64,000 bases of DNA from Prochlorococcus sp. AG-442-M23 (lineage in GTDB: Bacteria > Cyanobacteriota > Cyanobacteriia > PCC-6307 > Cyanobiaceae), in contig QCPW01000004.1 in assembly GCA_003209655.1 (NCBI GenBank), positions 104,029 through 168,028 of the forward strand, given 5' to 3'. Positions 25,357-32,537 of this stretch are shown here, piece after piece. Below the pieces are notes generated by a model. It was not told the DNA's origin, did not search any database, and saw only the letters and a program-made list of their open reading frames with translations. Position 1 is the stretch's first letter; each line of letters begins with the position of its first letter. Made by a program: the position numbers and the translations under genes.

Positions 25357-25544
25357 AATTTAAGTAAATAATTTTTATCTAGAAAAACTTGAAAGTTTTT
25401 TAATGTCAATGAAATTATTTAGTTTTAATAATTAAGAAACTTAAATCAGTATTAAATGCGACTATTTAGAGTTGATAGTAATTAAGACTTATTCCCATAA
25501 AATATATTTCGAGTTAATTTAAAAAATAATGTACCTAAATTTCT

Positions 25545-25688
25545 ATGAGAAATGAAAACAAAACTACAACTAAAACTGTTGTTAATGTAGGTTATTGCGA
25601 AAGTACTTCTGAATGGCTTAATAGAATAATGAAGGAATTGGCGGACGAAAGTAAGAATTTTGTTGATTTATCTGTTTTGTGTGCTTAA
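25545..25688 (+). CDS. 47 aa hypothetical protein
   Basis: ATG ORF below the cut-off: MRNENKTTTKTVVNVGYCES... then an amphipathic helix STSEWLNRIMKELADE and a short end with Cys. No membrane helix. Not recognised. Confidence 0.45.
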   Translation: MRNENKTTTKTVVNVGYCESTSEWLNRIMKELADESKNFVDLSVLCA

Positions 25689-25853
25689 TTTAATTTTAAA
25701 TATTTCAATTTTTGGTTTTTTTTTAGTTTTTCCTTTTTTATTAGAAAAACTTATGAAAGTCATTTGAATTTACTATTTTTTAAGTATTTATTCGTATAGT
25801 TCATAACAAAAAATATGGATAAAAATAACTAACTTGATAAAAATTCTTTAATT

Positions 25854-25910
25854 ATGAAACCAATTTCAGAAGAACTTTACAAGAAATTAGTTAAAGCTTC
25901 TAAAAAATGA
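25854..25910 (+). CDS. 18 aa micro-ORF, possible leader
   Basis: MKPISEELYKKLVKASKK, a short amphipathic basic peptide. Its TGA overlaps the ATG of the next ORF (ATGA), the usual arrangement for translational coupling. It may be a leader peptide; coding is not certain. Confidence 0.35.
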   Translation: MKPISEELYKKLVKASKK

Positions 25911-26017
25911 AAAATATTTTCTTTAATTTTTTGGCTCTTGATATCGGGTTGATAATCGGAAAATTTAATTCTATTGACAGCTTTAAATATCATTTAGAAC
26001 TATTTAAAAATTTTTAA
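25907..26017 (+). CDS. 36 aa microprotein coupled to the 18 aa ORF
   Basis: MKNIFFNFLALDIGLIIGKFNS... has a hydrophobic first half and a basic second half. It ends 12 bp before the DUF985 gene, so it could belong to the same transcript. Support is limited to the ATGA overlap and the spacing. Confidence 0.38.
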   Translation: MKNIFFNFLALDIGLIIGKFNSIDSFKYHLELFKNF

Positions 26018-26028
26018 AAAAATTAAAT

Positions 26029-26490
26029 TTGGATAAGAAAAGTTTTGAAGTTATTAAGAAATTCAAATTAATACCTCATCCTGAAGGAGGATGGTTTAGA
26101 GAAATATTGAGAAGTGAAAGTTATATTACAAGGAAAGATGGTAAAAAAAGAAATAATATAACAGGTATATACTATATGCTCCGAAAGAATGAAATAAGTA
26201 CTTGGCACAGAGTTAATTTTGCTGATGAAATATGGATTTATCTTAAAGGCGCACCTCTTAATTTATGGTGTCTTGATGATGGTAATAAAGAGTTAAGAAA
26301 AATAAGGATAGATTCCAATAATCCTATTCAATTAATTCCATCTGGATATTGGCAGGCCGCTAAGAGTTGTGGAGCATTTACTCTGGCTAGTTGTTGCGTA
26401 GGCCCTGGATTTGATTTCTCGGATTTCGAAATGCTAAGAAATTTAAATCCTTCTTTAAGACCAAATAAAGCTTTGGAGGAACTTATTTAA
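26029..26490 (+). CDS. DUF985 cupin-fold protein
   Basis: TTG-started 153 aa protein of the DUF985 cupin family: KLIPHPEGGWFREILRS at the start, TGIYYMLRKNEISTWHRVNFADEIWIYLKG in the middle, and SGYWQAAKSCGAFTLASCCVGPGFDF near the end. The family is known by structure as a small beta-barrel that may bind a sugar nucleotide or metal, but its reaction is not settled. Its stop overlaps the start of the following gene. Confidence 0.85.
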   Translation: MDKKSFEVIKKFKLIPHPEGGWFREILRSESYITRKDGKKRNNITGIYYMLRKNEISTWHRVNFADEIWIYLKGAPLNLWCLDDGNKELRKIRIDSNNPIQLIPSGYWQAAKSCGAFTLASCCVGPGFDFSDFEMLRNLNPSLRPNKALEELI

Positions 26491-26867
26491 TGAATAAGAT
26501 TGATATTAAGGCCATCGGTAAAAAGCAGACTTCAAGAGAAGGTGCTCTTTTATTTGTAGTAAATGAAGTTGAAGGATTAATTGAAACTCTTGATAAGGAT
26601 TTTTCAGAATGGTCTGATTTTGATTGCTGGGAGAATATAACAGCCCAACAGTGGATTTTTTCAAGAGCTATGGATGTTTATCGTGGGACGAAAATAGATA
26701 TTAAATGTGAATGTTGTGAAGCTATTGATTTTAATCAAATTGAAAGAAAAGATATCTCTAATCAACAATGCTATGGGGTAAAAAGTACATATATGATAGA
26801 AAATGTTTTAGATGAAATTATTTCAGCTAAAAAAAGAAGAGAAAGTGATGGCACATATTCAGCATGA
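26490..26867 (+). CDS. conserved hypothetical protein, 125 aa
   Basis: Soluble 125 aa protein overlapping the cupin gene by one base, so co-translated with it. A cysteine cluster, KCECCEA, lies near residue 73 and could bind metal. Trp-rich middle (WSDFDCWENITAQQWIF). Not recognised. Confidence 0.6.
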   Translation: MNKIDIKAIGKKQTSREGALLFVVNEVEGLIETLDKDFSEWSDFDCWENITAQQWIFSRAMDVYRGTKIDIKCECCEAIDFNQIERKDISNQQCYGVKSTYMIENVLDEIISAKKRRESDGTYSA

Positions 26868-26973
26868 ATGAGATCTTCAAGATAAAATTTCGATTTTTTT
26901 GTATTTGGATGTATATTTTTTGCTAATTAATAAATATTCGTTGATAAAAAGATAGGAGCAATTAGCTATTTTT

Positions 26974-27351
26974 TTAATAGCAAAGTACGCTATCTGCTTT
27001 AATTGATTCTTCAACTAGAACATCTGGCATCACAAACTCTGCTTTATATCCATCTAAAAGCTTCTCATCGTATCCCCTAGATTTAGCAGACTTTCCCGAG
27101 ACATATATGGTGACTTTTGAATGTTTTAAATTTTGAAGATGTTCGTATAAATCTCCAGTCCCTTGACCAACTATTTCACCAGGTTTTTTGCAGTTTAATA
27201 TGTGTACTCCGTCTCCTGCGAGAAAAAGAGTCACTTTATGATCGTTTTTTTCTGCAGTGAGGGCAACTAATAAACCTAAAGTTACTTTATTTTGGGATTC
27301 TAAACCGCTATAAATGTGAACGAGTACTGTGTTATCGGTAATGATAGACAT
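26974..27351 (-). CDS. DsrE-family protein
   Basis: A 125 aa protein with the DsrE/YchN fold: strand-helix repeats with VLVHIYSGLESQNKVTLGLLVALTA, then HKVTLFLAGDGVHIL and SKVTIYVSGKSAKSRGYDE. Family members transfer sulfur or serve unknown roles. The Cys expected in active DsrE near the C-terminus may be the one in the last residues (DSVLCY). It marks the left border of the decayed region. Confidence 0.75.
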   Translation of the reverse strand: MSIITDNTVLVHIYSGLESQNKVTLGLLVALTAEKNDHKVTLFLAGDGVHILNCKKPGEIVGQGTGDLYEHLQNLKHSKVTIYVSGKSAKSRGYDEKLLDGYKAEFVMPDVLVEESIKADSVLCY

Positions 27352-27415
27352 TTAATTCTCCCTAAAATTTTATTATAATTTTAAAAAAAATTATTTTGTT
27401 TTCTGTATTTTTTTT

Positions 27416-27732
27416 AAACGCCTGCTTTTTGTCATAGTATTATTTTTTTTTCTATTCCAGCAAATGCCGTTTCCCAATAAGGTGAGGATGGTTATGATCT
27501 CAAAAAAATTGAAGAGTCTTTTAAATTACCCTGTTATGAAATTGGAAATGATGATTGTATTACAAGAGCACTAGAAGTAGGTGCTTGTACTTGTATATTT
27601 GGAATAAATAAAGATAAAGAACCTGGCGAAGCTTTAAAAATTGCAGATGTTGTTTTAATTGCGCTTCTGAAAGGAAATAATCTTGATTTAAAATCAATGC
27701 TTGAAAAAGATGAATTAATTAAAAAAATATAA
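27416..27732 (+). pseudogene. broken gene for an exported protein
   Basis: Reading 27416 on in one frame gives KRLLFVIVLFFF, a signal-peptide core without ATG. Moving one base within the run of nine T (27443-27451) continues as SIPANAVSQ, with an A-N-A cleavage site. A TAA follows at 27478, and the same frame then stays open for 83 codons (GEDGYDLKKIEESFKLP...DCITRALEVGACTC) to 27732. This fits one exported protein with a lost start, a homopolymer frameshift and a nonsense codon. The parent family is not recognised. Confidence 0.6.
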
Positions 27733-27842
27733 AAAAAGAAGCCGCTTTTAGAATTAACTTCTGCAGAGAAGAAAAAAAAGCTATTCCAAAGTTATTAAAG
27801 AAACTACCAGAGGATGTTGTATTGGATGTAGAGAGAATATAA
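27723..27842 (+). pseudogene. start-less coding remnant
   Basis: An open frame in another phase, reading KEAAFRINFCREEKKAIPKLL... to a TAA at 27840. It has natural-looking protein composition but no start codon, and overlaps the tail of the previous remnant. Probably another piece of decayed gene, perhaps a shifted continuation of the same one. Confidence 0.4.
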
Positions 27843-27907
27843 AATTTAACATGCGTTTTTCCTCTGCAATATTTAAGTATGTTTGAGCAATTAAGCAAGT
27901 CTAAAAA

Positions 27908-28057
27908 GTGAAACTTTTACTACTGACGCCTATATTCAAACGTTTTAAAAAGAGTACTTTTTTCTCATCGCTTAATCATAATACTTGTCCTGTTTATGAT
28001 ACTGAAGAAATAAAAAAACAAGAACAACAAGAAGCTATTAAAAAGTTATATCCATAA
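27908..28057 (+). CDS. 49 aa GTG-started hypothetical protein
   Basis: MKLLLLTPIFKRFKKSTFFSSLNHNTCPVYDTEEIKKQ... A short hydrophobic start, a basic centre and a Gln/Lys/Glu helix at the end. The stop abuts the A-run of a hairpin. Coding nature is plausible but not sure, as it lies in a decayed area. Confidence 0.45.
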   Translation: MKLLLLTPIFKRFKKSTFFSSLNHNTCPVYDTEEIKKQEQQEAIKKLYP

Positions 28058-28079
28058 AAAAAGGGCGTTAGCTTCGCCC
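28056..28079 (-). terminator. intrinsic terminator pointing left
   Basis: Stem GGGCG/CGCCC with a 7 base loop (28063-28079). On the minus strand it is followed by seven T. No minus-strand gene lies just upstream, so it may end a small RNA made from the 28.1-28.2 kb interval. Confidence 0.65.
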
Positions 28080-28096
28080 CAGTCAAAAAGCGGGAT

Positions 28097-28222
28097 AATC
28101 CCCATCACCCAGCCTTTTATAAAATACTAGCACTACATATGGTGTTTGTAAGCTACAAAAATTAACTATTGATGGAGTTGTTCGTTTCTAATTAATTTGT
28201 CATGATGGAAATCCCCATCACC
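28097..28222. repeat. two copies of AATCCCCATCACC
   Basis: The identical 13-mer occurs at 28097-28109 and 28210-28222, 113 bp apart, and both copies are followed by a similar CAGCC/TAGGC word. In the second copy TGATGG/CCATCA forms a hairpin around the element. Between them no ORF is seen. They may be parts of two related small RNAs. Confidence 0.6.
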
Positions 28223-28224
28223 TA

Positions 28225-28245
28225 GGCTCGTAAGAGTCTTTTTTT
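28225..28245 (+). terminator. intrinsic terminator just before the ABM-like ORF
   Basis: Stem GGCTC/GAGTC with GTAA loop and seven T, ending at the base before the ATG at 28246. A terminator directly against a start codon implies either a leader attenuator or that the real start is the later ATG at 28276 (MLLAKLKVKKDKV). Confidence 0.65.
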
Positions 28246-28635
28246 ATGTTTAGTTTTGGATCAGATACTCCATTTATGCTTCTTGCAAAACTTAAAGTTA
28301 AGAAAGATAAGGTTCCAGAATACTTAGAAATTGCAGATAAGAAATATAAAGCTGTTGAAGCTGACGAACCAGGAATGCTCCATCATACTTTTGATCAAGA
28401 TCCTGATGAAGCTCTTCGTTTTGTATGTTCAGAAGTTTATAAAAATGATGATGCTTTACTAGCTCCTTTAGCTAATCCAGCATTAGGCGTTTATCTTTAG
28501 GTTCATCCTGAACTGGGGACTGATTTTTCTGTTGAATTTTACAGAACCGTGTGAGATAAAGTTTCTGAAGCCATGAACGGAAGAGGAGTTCCATATAAGA
28601 TCTTTAAAACAAAATTAGGATATAGCAGAGTTTAA
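28246..28635 (+). pseudogene. ABM-domain monooxygenase-like gene with two nonsense codons
   Basis: The ORF track stops at 28500 (84 aa, MLLAKLKVKKDKVPEYLEIADKKYKAVE...GMLHHTFDQDPDE), an ABM-type ferredoxin-like fold found in small quinone-forming monooxygenases. The same frame goes on past the TAG at 28498 with VHPELGTDFSVEFYRTV. It meets a TGA at 28552, and continues with DKVSEAMNGRGVPYKIFKTKLGYSRV to a TAA at 28633. The intact form would be near 130 aa. Two stops with good coding on both sides indicate decay; sequencing error at both places is less likely. Confidence 0.7.
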
Positions 28636-28665
28636 GGATAAGAGTTATTAACTAAATTAGTTCGA

Positions 28666-28785
28666 CTAAATAATTAATAAGAATCTGAGCGCAAGCGGTA
28701 ACCACAGACATAGAAGAAGCATTAGTAAAAGAGTAATAGCATGGATATTTGGAATGTAATGCTCTTTTAAAATTTGTGTTTTCAT
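28666..28785 (-). CDS. 39 aa membrane microprotein
   Basis: MKTQILKEHYIPNIHAITLL... with a long Leu-rich helix (ITLLLMLLLCLWLPLALRFLL). It starts 3 bp after the stop of the 29 aa ORF upstream, so the two are an operon of microproteins. Not recognised. Confidence 0.5.
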   Translation of the reverse strand: MKTQILKEHYIPNIHAITLLLMLLLCLWLPLALRFLLII

Positions 28786-28788
28786 AAG

Positions 28789-28878
28789 TTATCTCGCTTT
28801 CTTAAGTTTGATTTCTCTTCTGATAAGCAACGCTATAACTACAACACACATATTCATTAAAAATACGTCTAATTGCAT
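28789..28878 (-). CDS. 29 aa membrane microprotein
   Basis: MQLDVFLMNMCVVVIALLIRREIKLKKAR: one short helix followed by a strongly basic tail, an inside-positive topology. First gene of a two-gene unit with the 39 aa protein. Confidence 0.48.
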   Translation of the reverse strand: MQLDVFLMNMCVVVIALLIRREIKLKKAR

Positions 28879-28942
28879 TTAATAAAAAAGTCTCTATTTA
28901 ATTTGTAGCAAAATTATTGATCTACGAATCAGGAAATGTAAA

Positions 28943-29131
28943 TTATATTGAGATTTTATCAAGCATCAATACATCTTGAGCTTGGATTGTATCTCTTTTA
29001 TCTTCATCTTCGGGATCTTTATAAGATTCAATTTCAGCTTGAATTTTTCTCTTATAAACTCCCTTAATATAATCAATTTCTCTTTTCTCTTTATTCAAGA
29101 TTGAGAATAGTGGGTGATTTTTTAAGTTCAT
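28943..29131 (-). CDS. 62 aa charged hypothetical protein
   Basis: Soluble 62 aa protein, helical and highly charged (KRKIQAEIESYKDPEDEDKRDT), ending in hydrophobic LMLDKISI. Third member of the minus-strand microprotein series. Unknown family. Confidence 0.5.
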   Translation of the reverse strand: MNLKNHPLFSILNKEKREIDYIKGVYKRKIQAEIESYKDPEDEDKRDTIQAQDVLMLDKISI

Positions 29132-29157
29132 AACAATATCCTAAAGATAAGTTTTGA

Positions 29158-29295
29158 TTAACTCCAATTTTTATCAGATTCAACAAAGCTATCCAATGTT
29201 TGCTGATTCCTAATTTCTTCCTCAAGAAGCTCTTCTTCTGATCTTTCTTCAATCTCAGATTTATGATCTTCTTTTAATATGGGTTTGGTAGACAT
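29158..29295 (-). CDS. 45 aa acidic hypothetical protein
   Basis: MSTKPILKEDHKSEIEERSEEELLEEEIRN... is almost entirely a charged, Glu-rich helix. Located 26 bp upstream of the 62 aa gene on the same strand. No homologue recognised. Confidence 0.48.
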   Translation of the reverse strand: MSTKPILKEDHKSEIEERSEEELLEEEIRNQQTLDSFVESDKNWS

Positions 29296-29636
29296 TTACT
29301 CATGACGACTACTCTTATGTTCTAACTAGTTAGATAAGCTGCCCGACTAATAAATATGTACGGTTTAAGGTACTTCTATATACGGATCAAGGATCAACAA
29401 TTGAATTTTAATATGGTTATGGTTGCGTAGATTTGAGTAAGTGCAAGATACAAAGATACTTCTTGCTGATTGTTATTTTATTTGGCAATATAAGTAACCG
29501 ACTCCAAAATTGGCACATCTAATTAAGGTGTTTCCATTAATGGCCAGAAAGAACTGAAGAAAAAAAGTCAGGGATTTTCTAATATTTTACTTCAGTTCAG
29601 CTGTTAAAAAGCTCCTACACACATACTTACTAAACA
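29296..29636. other. 341 bp between divergent genes
   Basis: Contains a perfect 12 bp palindrome CTAACTAGTTAG (29322-29333) about 27 bp upstream of the 45 aa gene start, a candidate operator. A weak hairpin GCAAGA/TCTTGC lies near 29440-29465. The base mix becomes richer in GC towards the SIMPL gene. No ORF of note. Confidence 0.4.
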
Positions 29637-30419
29637 ATGAAAATTATCAAGAAACTCAGGTCGCTACCAGGCGATTCTCTGAGCGTTATACGTCGCACCC
29701 CGCCACTTGTCTTCGCAATGGCTGTATTATCTCTCGGCGGATTTATAGGTGCCTCCACGGTCCTTGTGAGAGGGTTCAGGATGGTTGAGAATTCCATTAC
29801 TGTTACAGGTGCAAGTACTGAAAGTTTTGAGAGTGATATTGCTAAATGGTCCGTTCAGGTGAGGGCAAGGGGAAAGACTCAGATCGACTCATTCAACAAG
29901 CATAAGGAGTCAATGAAAAAGACTATGAATTTCCTCAAAGCTAATGGAATCAAGGATGGCATTAAACAGGAAGTCTATCTTGGTCCCGCCAGCATCAAAG
30001 AATATGAAACCAAGCATCCCAAGACCAATGAAATAATAAGAACTGAATGGATTACATATCAGAGTATTGAAATCCAGAGTAATGATGTTCATCGTATTCA
30101 GAAGACCCACAGCAAGATAACTGAACTTCTTGGTGATGGTGTTTTAGTAAGACCAAGCTCTCCTGAATTCACTTATTCAAAGCTTGCTGATAAAAGAGTT
30201 GATATGCTCGCAAAGGCTGCAAAAGATGCACGAATCAGAGCTGAGGCTATCGCCCTTCAGGCAGGATCTGAAGTTGGTGGTCTTAAGAAAGTAAACACAG
30301 GTGTTTTCCAGATCACAGTTCCTAATTCAACGAGAGTAAGTAGCTGGGGTTCTTATGACACGACTACAATTAAGAAAGATATCACCGCTGTTATGGGAGT
30401 AACTTTTGCAGTTAAGTGA
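29637..30419 (+). CDS. SIMPL-domain (DUF541) exported protein
   Basis: A 260 aa protein: basic cytoplasmic start, one anchor helix (PPLVFAMAVLSLGGFIGASTVLV), then the SIMPL domain beginning NSITVTGASTESFESDIAKWSVQV and ending TAVMGVTFAVK. The domain forms ring-like periplasmic assemblies and is linked to envelope stress in other bacteria; no exact role is known. Codon use differs from every neighbour: many CTC, CGC, GTC and GGC codons and clearly higher GC, strongest in the first half. That points to recent transfer, perhaps from a marine Synechococcus. Confidence 0.85.
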   Translation: MKIIKKLRSLPGDSLSVIRRTPPLVFAMAVLSLGGFIGASTVLVRGFRMVENSITVTGASTESFESDIAKWSVQVRARGKTQIDSFNKHKESMKKTMNFLKANGIKDGIKQEVYLGPASIKEYETKHPKTNEIIRTEWITYQSIEIQSNDVHRIQKTHSKITELLGDGVLVRPSSPEFTYSKLADKRVDMLAKAAKDARIRAEAIALQAGSEVGGLKKVNTGVFQITVPNSTRVSSWGSYDTTTIKKDITAVMGVTFAVK

Positions 30420-30423
30420 TGAC

Positions 30424-30519
30424 TTAAGGAGTGTTCTTTTTGCCTTTAAGGATCATCAGCAAAGGTAATCCAATAAGCATCAGAATCCCATCAATTAATA
30501 AGAAAGTATTTAGGTTCAT
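30424..30519 (-). CDS. 31 aa MNLNTFLLI-type microprotein
   Basis: Reads MNLNTFLLIDGILMLIGLPLLMILKGKKNTP, a single helix with a Lys-rich end. Its ATG overlaps the TGA of the gene upstream (ATGA), so they are coupled. Its first nine residues nearly match those of another microprotein in this window at 55228-55317 (MELNTFLLI). Confidence 0.6.
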   Translation of the reverse strand: MNLNTFLLIDGILMLIGLPLLMILKGKKNTP

Positions 30520-30707
30520 TTATCTGTTTTTTCTGGGGTATTCCAATTTAGGGGTATCCCTTTTTTAACAAGACCTTTTTTTATATCAGCCATCTCTTTT
30601 TTGATTTTGTGGTAGTAGGCCAACTCTTCTGGATCATCAGAACCCAGACCATAATTCATGGTCGCTGCAAGATAAATTCTGTGCATCCGGTATGACGATA
30701 GTGGCAT
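30516..30707 (-). CDS. 63 aa hypothetical protein
   Basis: Soluble 63 aa protein (SSYRMHRIYLAATMNYGLGSDDPEELAYYHKIKKEMADIKK). Acidic-aromatic centre and basic end. Coupled to the downstream 31 aa microprotein. Family not recognised. Confidence 0.55.
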   Translation of the reverse strand: MPLSSYRMHRIYLAATMNYGLGSDDPEELAYYHKIKKEMADIKKGLVKKGIPLNWNTPEKTDK

Positions 30708-31197
30708 TATAAAGGGATAATCTTTCTTAATATATCTGAAGCTAATTGATAATTGTTTAAAATTTTTTTAGTGAAACCCAAAAAACTGTGTTCTATTAAT
30801 ACTTAAAGCTTAGAAAAAGAATATAAAAAGTGAAACTGTTGATCAATAATTAATAATTTAGATTAAATAATTCTTTAGATACATAAAGGTGTTGTTCAAT
30901 CTTACCTTTGCTCATATAAATCTTTTAGCAGCAGTGTTTTTGGTCATGCCCTCGTCGGTATAAAGGATGAAAGGTTATGACACCCCTAAGACTTCTATTA
31001 GTGGTTATTTCTGACTTTAAATAATATTTATCGGGAACTTTTCGGGAATTTTTATGTTTTTGAAATTGGCTTATACTGAAGCCTTCTGAAAGATGTTTTT
31101 TGGCATTAAATCAGTATTCAAGCTACTTAAGCATAAAAAAGAGACCCCTATGAGTCCTTATGAATGCTAGTGATGGTTTATGATTTGCTTTTTCAAG
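30708..31197. other. 490 bp island edge next to tRNA-Thr
   Basis: No gene could be supported. The stretch holds the 12 bp copy of the tRNA-Thr 3' end (30947-30958), two TCGGGAA words near 31030-31046 separated by CTTT, and a T-rich tail. An integrase remnant might be expected here but no conserved catalytic motif was found. Confidence 0.4.
30947..30958 (-). repeat. att-like copy of the tRNA-Thr 3' end
   Basis: TGCCCTCGTCGG is identical to 31198-31209, the discriminator base, acceptor strand and first T-stem bases of tRNA-Thr. A repeat of a tRNA 3' end in direct orientation is the usual footprint of site-specific integration. Confidence 0.6.
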
Positions 31198-31269
<72 letters not shown>

Positions 31270-31279
31270 AATTTAAAAG

Positions 31280-31361
31280 TGGGCCGGGTTGGATTTGAAC
31301 CAACGTAGGCAGAGCCAGCGGATTTACAGTCCGCCCCCTTTAACCACTCGGGCACCGACCC
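31280..31361 (-). tRNA. tRNA-Tyr (GUA anticodon)
   Basis: 82 nt with the long variable arm typical of bacterial tRNA-Tyr. The acceptor stem is GGGTCGG/CCGGCCC, the anticodon loop is CTGTAAA (GTA), and the T arm is GTTGG-TTCAAAT-CCAAC. No encoded CCA. Upstream partner of tRNA-Thr. Confidence 0.97.
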
Positions 31362-31470
31362 CCACTATTTGAACTTATCAGTTAATGGACACTTTTTGTG
31401 AAAATGTTTTGGTTTTTTTGTTTCTTTATAGATAGCATTTGTAAAGAAAAGACTTTTTGAGGATGGACAG

Positions 31471-31911
31471 ATGGATATTTTATTGATAAACGGACCAAAT
31501 CTAAATCTTTTAGGTACAAGAGAACCTGAAATATATGGTAATAAAACATTGAGTGATATAGAAAAAGATTTAACTAAAGTTGCTCAAGAAAAAAGTGTTA
31601 ATCTTGGATGTTTTCAAAGTAATCATGAGGGAGAAATAGTAGATAAAATTCAGGAATCTGTAAAAAGTATCCAAGGTATTCTTATTAATGCTGGCGCTTT
31701 TACTCATACCTCCATTTCTATTCGAGATGCTTTAATTGGATCAAAAATTCCATTTGTAGAATTACATATTTCAAATATTTTTAGTAGGGAAGATTTTCGT
31801 AAAGAATCTTTTCTAACTGATAAAGCTATAGGTATAGTTAGTGGATTCGGGATATCCAGTTATTCTTTGGCTCTTGATGGAATAATTGGATATTTAAGAA
31901 GTAAAGGTTAA
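31471..31911 (+). CDS. aroQ: 3-dehydroquinate dehydratase, type II
   Basis: A 146 aa enzyme of the shikimate pathway. [20 protein letters not shown] contains the catalytic Arg and Tyr, [17 protein letters not shown] the substrate loop, and [16 protein letters not shown] the His and Arg contacts. Forms a dodecamer in the cytosol. The stop touches the start of the next gene, so the two are co-transcribed. Confidence 0.96.
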   Translation: MDILLINGPNLNLLGTREPEIYGNKTLSDIEKDLTKVAQEKSVNLGCFQSNHEGEIVDKIQESVKSIQGILINAGAFTHTSISIRDALIGSKIPFVELHISNIFSREDFRKESFLTDKAIGIVSGFGISSYSLALDGIIGYLRSKG

Positions 31912-32520
31912 ATGCTAGTTGATTTTAAAAGGCCTTCTTCTCAAATAAAATACTTATCCTCGTCGACCTCAGATGAGTGGATCAAACTCGCGTTATCTAA
32001 TCCAATAGAGATTCTTATTGACCATGCTCACTGCGAGCGAAAAGCTGCAGGTGTAGCCGTTCAATTAATGTTTAGATATCCTTCTGAACCAAATTTAGCA
32101 GAAGTTTTAAGTCCAATCGCGCGAGAGGAATTAGAACATTTTGAAAAAATACTTTATTTTTTGAAGGATCTTGGCCATTCTCTCAAGGCTTTAAAACCTC
32201 CTCCATATGGTGCTGAATTGGCTAAGAAAATAAGAAAGGAAGAGCCTAATAGAATGCTTGATAGTTTCTTGATTTCAGGGCTGATTGAAGCAAGAAGTCA
32301 TGAAAGATTAGGATTGCTTGCTCTGAATTCTGAAGACAAATCTTTTAAAGTGCTTTATAGTTCTTTGCTTGAGAGTGAGGCAAGACATTTTGGAATTTAT
32401 TGGAAACTTGCGCAAACTAAATTTTCTAAAGATCAAACTTTCAAAAGGTTAGAGGAATTGTCTGAATTTGAGTCAGAAATACTCGCTGAGACTTTTTTTA
32501 TGCCAAGGGTCCATAGTTAG
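31912..32520 (+). CDS. tRNA hydroxylase, MiaE-like
   Basis: A 202 aa di-iron protein: DHAHCERKAAGVAVQLM, REELEHFEKIL, LIEARSHERLGLL and ESEARHFGIYW supply the Glu and His iron ligands in two helix pairs. MiaE hydroxylates the isopentenyl chain of ms2i6A at position 37 of tRNA. Directly behind aroQ. Confidence 0.88.
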   Translation: MLVDFKRPSSQIKYLSSSTSDEWIKLALSNPIEILIDHAHCERKAAGVAVQLMFRYPSEPNLAEVLSPIAREELEHFEKILYFLKDLGHSLKALKPPPYGAELAKKIRKEEPNRMLDSFLISGLIEARSHERLGLLALNSEDKSFKVLYSSLLESEARHFGIYWKLAQTKFSKDQTFKRLEELSEFESEILAETFFMPRVHS

Positions 32521-32537
32521 AAATAATCAAATTAATA

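Noticed and set aside
30940-30990. Second tRNA-Thr gene
   Set aside because: Only the last 12 bases match; no acceptor partner, D arm or anticodon arm follows.
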